From the NCBI GenBank assembly GCA_032358255.1, contig JAULBX010021076.1:226546-290545 (forward strand): a DNA stretch of 64,000 nucleotides, written 5' to 3'. Every line of letters begins with the position of its first letter. The first letter of the stretch is position 1. The notes beneath the pieces are model-generated. The model did no database searches, was not told the DNA's origin, and was given only the letters and a program-made list of their open reading frames with translations. Shown here piece by piece: positions 46,087-58,564 of this stretch. This DNA comes from Heterotrichella gracilis (taxonomy: Eukaryota > Sar > Xanthophyceae > Tribonematales > Xanthonemataceae). The translations under genes and the position numbers were made by a program.

Positions 46087-46968
46087 TCACTTGCATGTCC
46101 TGCCACCCTCCTTTCCCTTAGCTGGGGTGTTGCCATTGCCCGGATTGCCTGCCGCCTCAGCTGCCTCTTCTGCCTTTTTGCGCAGCCACTCCACCTGTTT
46201 ATGACGCACACAGACGCGCATGTGCTGGCAGCTCCACAAGGATGCTAGAACGACACATACAAGCCAGCAGAATCGCCCTCATACGTTATATGGACTACAC
46301 AAAGGATGAACACAAAACAGTTGTAAACAAAACATCCATTCAGATGGAAATCCTCTGTGTAGTCCATGTAATGCAAGAAAGCAATTGCGCTGGGCTTGCG
46401 TGTGTAGCGTGTGTTGGTTTTGGCAGGCAGCCGCCAGTACATGCGCTTCTGCATGCGGCACAAGTGGTGTAATTAGTGTAATGGTCAACTCATGCCTAAT
46501 GTGCGAAGGAGTAATACGTCATGTACTTGGTGCTTGCAAGAGATGTAGTACATTGTGCGCTTGACAACCAATGCCCTCATACTTGAGATGAGCATGTTTT
46601 GTATTATTTTATTATTGATTATTTTTTTATGTAATTATGCGCCTGACTGCGAGGTTGGCTAGGAGGACAGGCTAAGCAGGCACAGGCGTAAGCTTAATGC
46701 GCGAAGCACAGAAGAGGCTTACACTAACAACCAACCTGTGCCTGGATCAGAGTATTCGATTCAATGCAGGGCTTTGTGTGGTGGTGAGCTTTGCAAGCCC
46801 TAGCAGCGTGGTAGTGCTGACCAGGGGTCATGCTTGATTATCAAGATGAGCGCAGTGCGCGCGGCAAATCAGCCAATATGCATAAGTGGAAACAGGTATC
46901 AGGTGTACCTTTAAGGTGTTCTCCACTGGGAAACAAAAGAAGCAGTCCAGCTGGACTTTCCTGTCAAC
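46087..46968 (-). CDS. CG-1-like domain fragment, partial gene model
   Basis: Three exon candidates are visible: 46968-46909 (VDRKVQLDCFFCFPVENTLK), an exon from 46448 and a last exon 46184-46087 ending in stop. The second begins KRMYWRLPAKTNTRYTRKPS followed by AIAFLHYMDYTED. It matches the end of a CG-1 DNA-binding domain, where CAMTA proteins have a C-Y-Y strand, then RR-x-YWxL and VLVHY. The last exon is Lys/Glu/Ala-rich (VEWLRKKAEEAAEAAGNPGN). The donor of the second exon is not resolved, and the N-terminal part of the domain was not found upstream. It may be a decayed or very divergent gene. A 78-nt inverted repeat overlaps the second exon. Confidence 0.4.
46290..46367. repeat. Inverted repeat overlapping a CG-1-like exon
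   Basis: The arms ATGGACTACACAAAGGAT and ATCCTCTGTGTAGTCCAT pair at 17 of 18 positions, with 42 nt between. One arm encodes HYMDYTED of the CG-1-like exon, so the other arm appears to be an inverted copy of the exon end. Confidence 0.85.
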
Positions 46969-47741
46969 CTGAGGGGTGGCCAATGAAACGGGGTGAGTAG
47001 GGTGAGTAGGGTGAGAGACCATTGGTGCACAATGCGCCGTAGCCAAGGCAAAGGATGACCTCACCGCGAGGGGAAGGTGGGAGTTCCTCCCCCCCTCGTG
47101 TTGGCTTCCCCTTTTGTAAAGATCGTTGTTCTGTAGACTTGTTTACCCAGGCGATTGACCAGGCAGAGTGTTCCAGTCGACAAGAATGCAAGGTTAACCA
47201 TGGCATTATTGTCAACCGGAGTACTCTACGTGGTGATCGCCAGGGTAACCAGAGCACAGAACAGACGCCATGGACAAGTGGGGAAGCCAACACATAGTCT
47301 GAAACATTGTTAACTAGCCAGTGACAGCGTTTGCAACATGCCATGACTCATGATAGGTGAACATATTCCTGATTTCTAGAGAGCGAACACCCAGAAATAA
47401 AAAGGGCATAACAGAGTTGCATGAAAAAAGCGGCAGTAAAAACGTTCGGTAGCTCCATTTTGTATCCTTCTTTACACGCGCATCGCCAGTACAAATGAAC
47501 CAACAACATGTGCTGCGAACTTATCAACAACGGCACACGATTTTGAGAAATACGGTACCAATTAGTGTCCATTTCGTCCATATGTTTAACCGACATTTTT
47601 CATAATTTAGTACCTGCATCCAAACCCTCAAATGCCACATTGTCAATGCTCGCAGCAGCTACTGCCCACCAGAAGAATCTACCAATGCACATATGTATAA
47701 CTTGCAATCTTCATGACATGACATGCTCAAATACCTCAAAC

Positions 47742-47983
47742 CTGCAAAACGTTGAAGGTCTGGCAAGAGAAGAAGGAGAAGTGGCGTAAGTGGCGGGAGG
47801 CATCAGCTGCGCTTTGCGTGAAGGCGGTGGAGGATTGCCTATACTGCTACTGCGGTCGGGCGGTGGCGTCCCAATGCTGACTATACTAGCGCTGCTATTG
47901 CTGCCTGTGTTGGTGCAGCTGGTACCAGACGCCTGCGGTGGCAGGGAGAACGAACCAGAGTCCCAAACAGGATAAGGCGGCAC
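47742..47983 (-). other. Possible Ser/Pro-rich exon
   Basis: An open stretch bounded by a CAG acceptor and a GTTTGA donor. It reads VPPYPVWDSGSFSLPPQASG and continues Ser/Pro/Thr-rich with RSSSIGNPPPPSRKAQ. It has no recognisable domain. It could belong to the CG-1-like gene to its left or be a chance open frame. Confidence 0.25.
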
Positions 47984-48552
47984 CTGCAGGGTAGGGTGCA
48001 CCCTAGACAAAGATATTAATGGGGTAAGAATGGGATTGCGTAGGATGCATCCTTGTCAACGGCTTTTGGCTATTCCCAAAGGCACCCCGCCAAGCGTGCT
48101 GCTGTGCATAACCATGGCGCACCACCTGAGGAACACCATACCACTGACAATGTGAGGGATGTCATGCATGCATGCAGGGGGGGGTGATGGGAGTGCTCAC
48201 CTGCCCCACATTACACAGGCTTTGCAATCCTTCAACAAAGTGCCCTTTAAAAACTGTGCCGCTCATGAATGCACATAAAAATTCAAGCATTAGTGACAAA
48301 ACACATATGCAAGCACCCACACTAATGGGGGCCGCTAGGGATGTGAATCTGGCTAGCTAGGCCAGCTAGGTGGCTGAGCGCATTGGCCCAGCTTTACTCG
48401 CCTTGCGAATGGGGGCATGCAGTTTATGTGTGTCTGCAGGGGCAGGGGCAGGGGCATCGGGTTTAGGGTTTGAGGGGCTAGGCGTTAGGGTTTTTATTGT
48501 GTCTGCAGAAGGTGGGGATGGGTAGCTTCTTCCCTAACATTATCTGCAAAGT

Positions 48553-48600
48553 AGCTCCTGTGACAAGAACCCCCCCGGTGGGGTTCTTGTCACAGGAGCT
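48553..48600. repeat. Perfect fold-back, 20-nt arms
   Basis: AGCTCCTGTGACAAGAACCC pairs perfectly with GGGTTCTTGTCACAGGAGCT around an 8-nt CCCCGGTG-type loop. It would form a very stable hairpin. Confidence 0.95.
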
Positions 48601-48607
48601 CCAGGAT

Positions 48608-48782
48608 CTTACCAGAGGTACTTGTCCAACTTGGGCCAGATGGCACTGAGAATGGTGGAAATTGCTGCCACTGCTGGCTGCCTTCTGGCATTCGTTAGCA
48701 GTGGCATTCGTCAGCAGTTACAGCCCTCACCATGATACTCAGCGACACATGGCCCAAGTTTGACAAGCACCACTGGTAAGGT
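48608..48782. repeat. Long fold-back, ~80-nt arms
   Basis: The left arm TCTTACCAGAGGTACTTGTC pairs with the right arm ending CAAGCACCACTGGTAAGG. Pairing continues through AACTTGGGCCA, CACTGAG and GTGGAAATTGCTG-type sequence at roughly 80%. Each arm begins with a TTACC/GGTAA splice-donor-like motif, so the arms might derive from an exon edge. Confidence 0.75.
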
Positions 48783-49227
48783 CCTGATGCTCCTGTTAGA
48801 CAAGTGAAGGGGTCAGTGTTGAATAGGTTTCACAGGGATACGCAATTTTAGGGGTTGAGCGGGGTCGGGGTCGGGCGCGGGGACATGTCTCAGGCTACAG
48901 CGGGTCCACCTAGTCCACCCTGGGATTTGGGGGCCCGCCCATGGGGGGCCACCTACCGCCTGGGCGCATTCAGCTTTAGTTGTTTTTTGTTGCGGAGCGC
49001 GCATGGCATACATGGCAGGAGCTGCAGCAGAAGAGCTACTTGACCAGGCGCAGGTGGATGTTAGGGTTTTAGGGTTTAGGTGCGCAAGGTTTGCTTACCT
49101 GGGCAAGATGATGTAGACGTGGCAGGATGCGTGCAATGCTATAATAGCTAAACTGCTTATGGCGGGCAGCTAAAATATGCCCACCGCAGCAAGTTAAAAA
49201 CACAAAACAATCATCACAAATTTGCAC

Positions 49228-49342
49228 CGCTGCCCATGTGCATGCGCAAATGCGTGTTCTTGGCTTTGTGCCCAGCTAGCCCAGCCTGGCGCAGATGCAC
49301 ATGCCCTAGCTAGACAAGGACACGCATTTGCGCATGGGCAGT
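49228..49342. repeat. Fold-back with ~30-nt arms
   Basis: The left arm CTGCCCATGTGCATGCGCAA with ATGCGTGTTCTTG pairs with CAAGGACACGCAT and TTGCGCATGGGCAG on the right. The left arm has a 5-nt insertion. The loop is about 55 nt. Confidence 0.8.
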
Positions 49343-50410
49343 TGCCAGCCCTCGAGGCGCACATATATTGCATGCCTCTTCAGCTGGACACAAACCTAAG
49401 GGTTACCAGCATGGAAATGATGCCCCCATGCCATAAATTGCGAATCTTCAGGCACCACAACTGCCTGCACCTAAGGCACCCACCACCACCTACACCACCC
49501 ACCTGTTCCACCCAAGACGCAAGGCAGGTGCGCACTCCTCTCCTCTATGTGGGTGCATGTGGCCTCTGTTGCCTCATCCACTCTGGTTAGCCTGCCATGT
49601 ACTACATGAACACATACACACCAAAAGTAATCAGCGGGAACCAGGGTCCACTTGTGTAGTGGGTAAACGCTGCAGTACATGCAGCATGGCCTGGACTCAA
49701 ATGTTGCACTAGTTGCACAGCGCAAAATGCTGAAGCCACAGACCATGGCCAGGCACTGTAGGCACTGCAGGCTGCCATTCTGGCAGTCCAGTGGCGTTTT
49801 GTAAAGCTGCTTTGGGCTAAGTTAATCGGTGGCTCAGAACTCTCACTGTTGAACAGCAGCTCTCAGGGGTTAGCAGTAGCTTATACACGTGCACCTGTGC
49901 AACTGGGGATCAGCCAGCCAAACCCCGGTGCGCTGCTGGTGCCTAGCCTACTTACGTCAATGCAGCTGAGAAGCTAACCACATGCGCATCAACCCAGATA
50001 ACCCAGATGGTCAGACATGGTGAGTGGCTGATAATTCACATGCTCTAGGCCACACACAGTGTGAGTCAAGTGTGTGTAGTGTGTCTGCATGCTTGGAATG
50101 CAGCAATTGAAAGCTGCACTTCTTACCCTTCCTACCCTTCCACTGCTAGTGATTGCGCTGTTATGCAGATGGCCCTTTCAGGAATTTGGTGTCTCACCAC
50201 AGACCCGTTGGCAAGCCACGCTTGGAACCAAAAAACGTGGATAAACAGACATACTTACCGATCAGAGAGCACCATGCGAAGACCCTGATGAACAAACCTT
50301 GGCAAGGCATGGCACAGTAAGCACAGACACCTGAAGCACGCCACAGTGGACCCAGCGCCCCTCCGTACCCCACCTCCTGCAACAGCATCAACGTACCGTT
50401 TTATTTGCAG

Positions 50411-50618
50411 CAGTCGCTACAGCCCCAGTGCAAGTGTGGAGACTCTCGGAGATGAACGGGAGTCCTACTACGCTTGCAAGGGCTTCGCCCAACACTGGGT
50501 GTCACAGAGGCACCGCCAGTGTTCCAACAACCGACAGACAAAAAGGAAAGTGGAGACACCGCAGAGACGATGCAAAGACTGCCATTACCCAGTCTGGTAC
50601 AGGAATAAAGGGTCTTGA
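50411..50618 (+). other. Possible terminal exon with Cys/His-rich basic peptide
   Basis: Follows a strong pyrimidine-rich tract and CAG acceptor and stays open to a TGA. It reads RYSPSASVETLGDERESYYA, then CKGFAQHWVSQRHRQ and RRCKDCHYPVWYRNKG. The spaced Cys/His residues could bind a metal, but no family is recognised and no upstream exon was found. It may be a remnant of a transposon or a real 3' exon. Confidence 0.3.
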
Positions 50619-52876
50619 GCTGGTGGTGCTCGTCTCGAGACCTTCTTGCACTGGCCCTTCGTGAGAAGTGGCAAGAATCTTGTACACAATGCAGGCGGTG
50701 CATTGAGACCATCGTCTGGGGAAAATCCTAAACCCTAAACCCTATGGCGCAAATTTACAGCTTGCATTAAAATTGAAATTGAGTGGCTTCAGGTTGCAGA
50801 CGGCTTGTACCCATGGTTGGAGCTCCAATCCAAGGGTAACATATTTCCAAAAGCGTTGTCTCCTAAATGTCTCCACGGTGGTACACGCTTGATAGCAGAG
50901 CCTACTTGCATAATGTACCACTGTGCACATGCGTTACACAGTGATGAACAGCCCAGACCGCCCCGCACGTTGCAATATAGTATCACTTATCAGCTGCTGC
51001 AATGCGGCATTCACTTCAGAGTGATCACCTTATATACTTGTGTAACTTGTGTGACGGGGTCATTTGTTAATGACCACTGCTTCAGCTGCCAGCTGGTCGC
51101 TGCCTGACGCAGCGGCTGGTTCAGGGTTGAGGGTCGAGGGCTTAGTTCCCCGTGCAATGCATGCTTGGCTAATACTCTCCATCACTGATCACCTGAAGTA
51201 GCTACTGTAGTGCACCTATGCCTAGGCTGGGAAAGAGGTATTCCTTGCCTGAGATGCAGCTTGCATTTTTACTACGCTCATGTATCAAATTTTGTGCAGT
51301 CCGTGGGTCACCTAGTGCAGTGCAATGTTGGCTGGCATTGGGACGATGCTCCTTGAGTCCAACAGCTAGTTATATTATGTATTCTCTCCATTGATACATT
51401 TCTTGGCACATCAACACAAGCGCTGCTCAAGGATTGTCAAATTCTAATATCAAATGCCACTGCATTGCATTACAGGACTGTTATAGCATGCCACCTCTGC
51501 ATCCCATGCGCATCAATATCATGCCATGTATGCCATGCTGTTGAATTTGCCAGCATGTTTGGACCAGTGATTGCAACTGACAGCAGCCAGGGGTACCCAG
51601 CAACTCAGTTAGCGCAAGACAAAGTTAATGTCGTGCCCTACAACATGTCGTGCAAGCGCCACATTCATGCAGCTTCGTAACGACGCTGTAACTCTGTGGT
51701 GCATGTGCACAAAAAGGACTAGAGCCATATCACTAATGGTAGTGACAGGTGGCTTAGTAGACTTAGACTGGCTAGAAAAGGAAAATAACGCCAAAGGCGC
51801 ATGTAAGGGGGCATAGCGGCTACGCATGCTAGTGTGGATATTATTCTCTTCAAAATTTATTAGATGACTCAAAATATAATGCAGGGCTGAAATTTTGTAC
51901 AGGAGGTCAGGGACATCATTAGAAATCGGAGTATTCAAGATTAGCTCCCTTTAGGACTTGACCTTCTTGCGTAGAAAAGAGTGAAACCTGATAAAGCAAC
52001 AATGGTTCAACGCAGCGCTGCTGCTGCTGCTGCTAATATCTGAACAGCTGTACGTACATGCGTCTGCAATGTCAGAGTACGTTATGCCATGATGTATAAT
52101 AGATTGCGTCAAAAGTTGTCATGTTCATTTGTATACTTTATAAAGCTAGTTGAGCTAGTGGAGCGAATGATGAATTAGTATTCAACAGAACACAGAAAGT
52201 CACTGTTGCCAATTGGAAATGCAGGTGGCCAACAAAAGTTTCCAAGTAGATATGATTAAATTGGCAAAAGCCTCCCAGAGAAGGGAGAAAAAACGTATTT
52301 GTCCTGTCATGCATTCATGCATTCTTCCAGGATCTTTTAGGGGACCTTCCAGAGGAGATTGGTGAGAGCGGAGTTGCAGGTAGTGGTCTATATTCATATG
52401 GATCTCTTTACCCCCTTTCAGTTGCGCCAGTGGTACCTTCCTTGTGCCCTGTGTCCCTCACGGCCTGGAGACAATAGGAGGAGGAATTAGTGAGGAGGCA
52501 ACCTATGCGAGCAACTGCAGGAAGGGTAAGAGGCTGCGCGCACACTGCATGTCACACTGCAAGCAGGATGTGCAATATGCAATATTTGTCTGCGAGAAAA
52601 GTAGGGAAGTAAATCTGTAGCATTACAGCAGCTTTGTCAAGCGCAATACCAGGCCCGCCTTGCATGGTCATTTGCATCGCCAAACCATATGGACATGAAA
52701 GCCAATACGCGCAAATAAGGCAACAGTGGCAACCAGTCTGTATAAAACATTGTCGACTACTGCTTTCCTTACTCTTGACGCACATGTACACGCGGTGGAA
52801 GGTGGAGAGTGAGGATTGTTACATGCCAGGCACCTACCTTGCTATTTTGCTTGAGGGGCTGGGTGAGGGTGGCAGC
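50619..52876. other. Spacer without a recognised gene
   Basis: AT-richer than the left half, with only short frames. A (GCT)n run lies at 52018-52034 and a two-unit telomere-type motif at 50727-50743. The right part is the 3' region of the CG-1 gene. Confidence 0.5.
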
Positions 52877-55800
52877 CTAGTTGGCAGCTGCTGCACCGTC
52901 AAAGGAATAGGCCTCCCAGTCCATCCCCATGCTGAAAATGTCACCCAGGTTCTCCACGTCCCCCGACTCCTGGGTGTTGTCCCACTGCTGGGTGGCGTCA
53001 ACGTCCGTCAGGATCCGGTGCGCTTGGTGGCCATACTGGTAGGTGTCAACGTCCGCCCTGTCGCTCCTTGAGCTGGTGCCGGTGCCAGCCGCCTGCGGGG
53101 GGTAGGAGAGGGTGCAAATGAATAAGTGGACATTTAAATATAACTATATTTTATTCTTAAGAATATAATTACTATGCATGCATGTGGACTACACTGATTG
53201 AGGGCACCCATGCTGTCAGCGCAGTCCGCCAGGGGTGAGGATGAATACACGCACATGATTAAGTATCTATATTAATGGAATGTATCTACAAACATGTGCA
53301 TAAGGGAGGGGAGGGGAGTGCGCACCTGGCCTGCTTTGATCAGATATCCCCAATGCTGGGTCCCGCTCCAGAAGTGTGGGTTGTCGACGAGCATCTCATC
53401 GTCCTCGCCGACCTGCCATTCACACACAGGTGTGTAATCAGGAACACAGATAACGCATGCGGAGACAGGGGGGCACATGCTGCAGCATGGCATGAAGGGT
53501 GCACAGCGCAGGATACGCAGGATTAGCAGGATGCTGCAGCCACAGACAGAGTCAGTTGCCACTGTGGCAAGCAGTTACAGCAGTGCACTGGTCAAGCTAC
53601 CAATATAGCAAGGGCATGCCAATTCAAGCTTAGTGGTGGTGAGCGCAGTGTGGATACCCAGCAGAAACCAAGGGCAAAGTAGGCAAAGACACCTCACAAG
53701 GACACTGGCATTACTAGCATTGGCTTGTAACCTATTTCCCTCATGGGAACATTATATTCATGTGGTTTAATCTATTACTGTTTTGTGCGCAGGTGGGGAT
53801 GATGACCTCTCAGCAGCCCTGGCTCAAGCTACACACCCGCCTGTGTACCCATTATGCACCCACCTGCTGCTGTGGCTGCTGCAGCGGGGAGCCCCTGCTG
53901 CGCTTGGCGGTAACCCTGCCGCAGCGAGCGCCATGCAGGTGGCCGGGCTGGTCAGCATGACCACCTGCACCTGCCTCCTCCCCTGCATCGGCGTCCTCTG
54001 ACCTCCCCCTCTTATTGCGGGAGCGGAGGGCCTCCTCTGGTGACGCATGCGCAGGTGAGGTCAGAGAGCAGCGCAGCCGCCTTGGGACCACGGCGCAGGA
54101 GATGGGTGTGCTGGCCGCAACCCCGGATGGGGAAGGTGAGTGGGCAGTGATGGGCGCCAATCGCGTCATTCGCGTGTAGGGCAGCTGCGCCTGATCAGCG
54201 GTAGGGAAGAGTGCATAGACTGCATCATCCAGCATCGCAGGCGCACGCTCCCTCTTCCCCCGTGGTGCTGGAGGGGGTGGTGTGGCGCTGGCAGCCTTGC
54301 ACACGCGCTGTACCACCTGTGCCCCCTGTGCTCCCTTGGCGGCCTGTACCCCTTGTGGCCCCTTGCTCCCCTTGCTCCCCTTGGTCCCCTTGCCCCTGGC
54401 TGCCTTGGCTGCGGTTGCCTTGCGCTTGCCTCCCGCCACCAGCAGGTACTGGACCAGCACCTTGTCGCCATCGACCCCATTGATCCTCAGCCAGGAGAAG
54501 CGGCGCTGCATGTGGCACAAGCTGAGGGTCAGCGCACAGCGCAAAGCACCAGAAATATCAGAAGTACTAGCAAAGGGCGGTGCGTGAAGCACGTGAAGTG
54601 CGTAATATGCGTGGGCAGCCTGGGTGCAACTTTGTTTGAGAATACTAATAATAAATGTTCACACCAAACTTCAAAGTATATATACATCTGTTTATGCATC
54701 ACACAAACAAATTTTAGGGTTTAGGGTATAAGGTTTAGGGTTTAGGGTCCTGCATGCCTGGCAGGCCCTTGGCCTGTGCGCAAGTATGCGCATACCTTGA
54801 AGATGACGCCGTCCTCAGGTGGCGAGTAGTAGATCCTCACCAAGACTTCGACCTTGTTGGGATTGCTGGGGTTGCTGGCAGCAGCAGACGCAGTGCGCTT
54901 GTTGCGCTTCTTGGTTGGGCTGGGCGTGGGAGGCGTGGGTGTGTTGGGCTTCTCTCTCTGCGTAGTTGGGCAAAACACAGTTAGAGACCGTTGTGGGAAG
55001 ACAGAAGCCGCTACAACACTGATAAGCCTTTTATAAAAGGGTACATGAGTAAGCCTTTGCTCAAGTAGCAGCTACAGCGGCTAACAGTACTGCGCTAAAT
55101 AGTGTCGCATACATTTACAAGGAAGTGCGCGCATGCTTCCGCGCGGTATGTGCATGCATGCTTCCTCTGCTACTCTGCTATCAGGAAGACCAGTGCCAGT
55201 CTAACCACCCCCTTGCACCAGTCAACCCAGCTTGGGGTATCATCAACCTGCAGGCCAATTGGGCCAGCGCCAGGCAGGGTCACCTATGGCTATGGAGCCT
55301 GTGTGCATGCACTGCATTAACTGCGTTTGCACATGCGCAACCCTGTGGGTACAAGCACACCCCCAGGCTGTTGTCACCTTGCTGATATAGAGGTCTGCGT
55401 GCGACTCCTTCTTGCCACACGGGTACTCTACGCCGTCATCGCGGTAGATGAAGTTGCCCTCTTTGTTCTTCCTCATCTTCACGAGGAAGGAGTCGCCACC
55501 TGCGGCAACAGGGCCAAGGGTGAGCACACAGACACAGAAGCAGGAGGTCAAAAAAGCTGCCCAACTTTGCAAAGGTATGCTAGGCAGGAGCTGTCTGTCG
55601 GCCTCAACACAACTGTTTTGGCTGTACCTACATACATGCATTGCATCGACAAAAAATGACACCTCAAACGGGAATGGTGCCGCAGCGCCTGGCAACAAGA
55701 ACCCTGGATGGGACACCGATGCAAAAGGGTGGGGAGGGTAGTAAGAGGAAGGCACTATTTACACCAGGGTTGGGTTTTGAGGAACACAGTGACGGCCATC

Positions 55801-56331
55801 AACAGAAAGTGATACCGGCAAGCCCACTTTGCTGGGAGATGCACGAAAACTGTGCTCATCACTGTCGCCCATCGAGAGAGAGCAGTGCTTATAGGGAATG
55901 ACTGAGGATAACGCTGCCAATGGTTGCCAGTATCTGTTTGAAAGTTATATGCGGACCGTCTAAGTGGGCTACATGGGCTTACAATTACTTGCGACCAGCG
56001 CTGCCATGACAGCAAAATCAACAGCCGTCACAGGTTGCAAAGCGGGGGTACTGAAACAGAGGTGTTGTTGCACTGCAAGTGTGCGGTAATACTGAGAACT
56101 CGTGTGGTGGCACCAGCTTCCTAGCCTCCTATCCCCATCCCTGGTATGGCTAGTATATATAGCAAACGTACTTTTGGGCTCCGTGCACCCTTCCTCCCAC
56201 ACAGTTAGCCCTTCGGTGTTGGAGAGGATGGCATGCTGCTGCCATTTGTTGAACCACTTTGTTGCTCCCGCTGCAACATGGTTGCGAAGAGGTCCCTGCA
56301 GCGCTGGGTCCTCCGCCAAGGGCTGCGCCAT
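52877..56331 (-). CDS. Short CG-1 (CAMTA-type) DNA-binding domain protein
   Basis: Six exons close in phase (56331-56172, 55499-55378, 54957-54796, 54505-53864, 53412-53326, 53092-52877), giving about 462 residues. CAMTA factors bind CGCG boxes through the CG-1 domain. Here it spans ~20-172: ATKWFNKWQQHAILSNTEG, GDSFLVKMRKNKEGNFIYRD with DGVEYPCGKKESHADLY, VEVLVRIYYSPPEDGVIF, and RRFSWLRINGVDGDKVLVQY. These follow the family order of Gly-x-x-F-L, F-x-x-D-G, E-x-H, Y-Y, and RR-x-x-W. The E is kept as ES-H. A 30-residue Pro/Ser/Lys insert splits the domain before the YY strand. The rest is disordered: a collagen-like GKGTKGSKGSKGPQG tract, then a basic segment, then an acidic, Trp-containing tail (VDATQQWDNTQESGDVENLG). 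No IPT, ankyrin or IQ motif was found, so it is not a canonical CAMTA. A relative lies at 61.3-64 kb. Confidence 0.7.
53425..53900. repeat. Source arm of a ~480-bp inverted duplication
   Basis: Covers the exon-4 end, the following intron and the acceptor of exon 5 of the CG-1 gene. Its reverse complement is found at 58565-59060 with visible but imperfect identity. Shared blocks include GATGACCTCTCAGCAGCCCT, GCTTGAGCC-type sequence and TTAGTGGTGGTGAGCG. Confidence 0.8.
54714..54748. repeat. Interstitial telomere-type array
   Basis: Four TTTAGGGT-type units within the intron between exons 3 and 4 of the CG-1 gene, ~50 bp from the exon-3 donor. Confidence 0.9.
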
Positions 56332-58564
56332 GATGCCACTGGCGAGAGCTAGTTTGCCGCAAACTTGCTGTCTATGTGCTTTTGAAGTCACAAGAAGTAT
56401 GGTCAAGGTGTTCAGCTCGAGGACTACGACTGTAGACAGCAACGTGTGCCTTGGACAAGGTTAACAAGGTTGCTCTACAAGGTTGACAAGGTTGATTGAT
56501 CGATAGGGCCCCGGGGTGAGATCTGCGCTCAATGCGTAACTACTTGCAACAGACGTCTGCTTGTGACCACGGCGGGGGATGCGTGCTCAGGAACACAAAC
56601 AACAACGCAGCTTTGCTGCAATGTGCACCTCCCTGACTGCTTAAACACCTGCAGAGCAAAAGCACGTTCACACGTTGAAGTCCCCGTTAAAATTTAATCA
56701 TGCGCCCAAAGTGGCATTTTTACCCTCCCCAAAGTTGGTTCTGGGCAATTTTAATTAAAACCCCTGCAACGGTCGGTTGCAGAGCAGATTCAATCATATT
56801 CGATCATATTCAATCATATTCAATCAGATATGATCATAAAATCGTACGCCAGCCCCCGGTACAATTTATACCCTTGCACCCAAATCTGGTTGAATTATTT
56901 TAATTAGAAGTCGGAATTCCGCCCCTGGTTAGGGTTTGTTTTTAGGGTACACAGCGCGGGGCCCGGCCCACGCGGCGGGGACCCCCTACTGGCCGCGGAC
57001 CCCGCATGCCATGGCATATCTGCCAGCCTGCCTGACAGTGGTATTCAGTGTTTGGCTTGTTGCCAGCCCTGGCCCCTCCGCATTCTCGTCGTGAAGGCCG
57101 GCCCAGGACATTGCATGCATGCATATGCGTTCTTGTCTCCGCACCAATCCCTCTGGCATGTGACATGTGCCGCTCCCTGCTGATGTTTCGTATGAAGAGG
57201 GCTACCTTGCTGTCTTACCGCCTGCTATATCTTCAGTGCCCATCGCCAGCCCATCGCCCGCCTGGCCAACTTGGGCGCAGATACATCTACATACGTTGCT
57301 GGGGTAGCCGGGGAGGTGGCAGCGCATGCGCACAGGCTGTCCATACTTGGATCATCTCGTCATCTTGCGGGGTTGCTGTTTCATCGCTCCAATATACGCT
57401 AGCAAGTTGGGTTTGTTGCTGGACAGGCTATTAAAACTCCTTGCTGGAATTGATGTAAGTGACTCCCCGCAAAACTTTCATTTTTAACTGTTGTTGGGCT
57501 GCAGTGCCCACGCTCCCCAATGAGGCAAGATAAATGAGTGACAGGCCTGTCGAGGCATGAAATATGCGGTGGAGGACATTGTGGGACAGCACTGGCTCGC
57601 AAATAGGAATCCCGATAGTTTGGCATGGGTTGTACTTGTCTTTTGCATAAATTATCAGGGTGCAGGGGCGCGCACAAAACCTCGCCTCCTACCCGTGCAA
57701 TAAACACATATATCTATATCAGCACGAGACCCGACACTTGCAGTAAACTACTGACGTCGCTTCTCTTTGTTGCTAATATTATCCTGATACCAACGATTGA
57801 GCCGCTGAGCTTATTGCTGACCAGTGTGGTGGCTATTTCTGTCATTTTCTTTCAATAGATCCTCAATTGCAATGGCGCAATACAAAGAGGTTTTTCCAAT
57901 GTGGTGATACCGTAGTACGTCCCATGTTCACTGCAATTACTGGGTATTATCTGTTATTAGCCAAAGATCAGCTAGCCAATGCGCACATACCGGGCAGGAT
58001 AGCATTGGAAGTGCAGCAACTTCCTCATCAACCAAAGAACCTCAATGCTTAATTTGTGCGTGGCAGATGCACAGCAAAGATCATGTTGTCACTTATTAAA
58101 TCATGGAGGCGCTGTGCGCGCCTGGTGGGATATATCGGGTTTGGACATGCAGGTATCCAATGTCACATCCTACAGCTTTCAATGCTTGGGTTGATGCATT
58201 TTGTTAGCATATGTATACTTGAATATGTACAGCATAAACATACAATGAATATATAAGCATAAATGGCACATGTGCACAGTCATTTGCCACGCTTTCAGCC
58301 CCAATGCAGGGATGTCAGTGCAGTGGCAAGGTGTTGCAACAAAGCTGGGGTTATGCAACAGCTTGTGACCTATGTGCACTGCAAAGGTCAAATACGCGTC
58401 TCAAAGTGCAATAACTGATGTGGCTTTCGTGCTAGAGTGCTTGTAATAATATTGGACAGCCATGGCCAGCATGCGCATACCCCTGCACACTCCAGCAGAA
58501 CTCATGTGACTGGCAGTATCTCTGCGGGTGCAGTTTCCTTGTGTCAAAGGACTTGTGCAGGCGC

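Larger units (their letters stand above)
48011..50410. other. Spacer rich in fold-backs
   Basis: No gene was recognised. It contains three hairpins (48553-48600, 48608-48782, 49228-49342) and short TTTAGGG-like stretches near 48462 and 49064. Confidence 0.5.

Noticed and set aside
53760-54001. Plus-strand frame beginning MTSQQPWLKLHTRL, repeated at 58432-58656 on the minus strand
   Set aside because: At first it looked like a duplicated small gene. The repeat is explained by the inverted duplication of CG-1 exon/intron sequence, and the frame runs through the splice donor.
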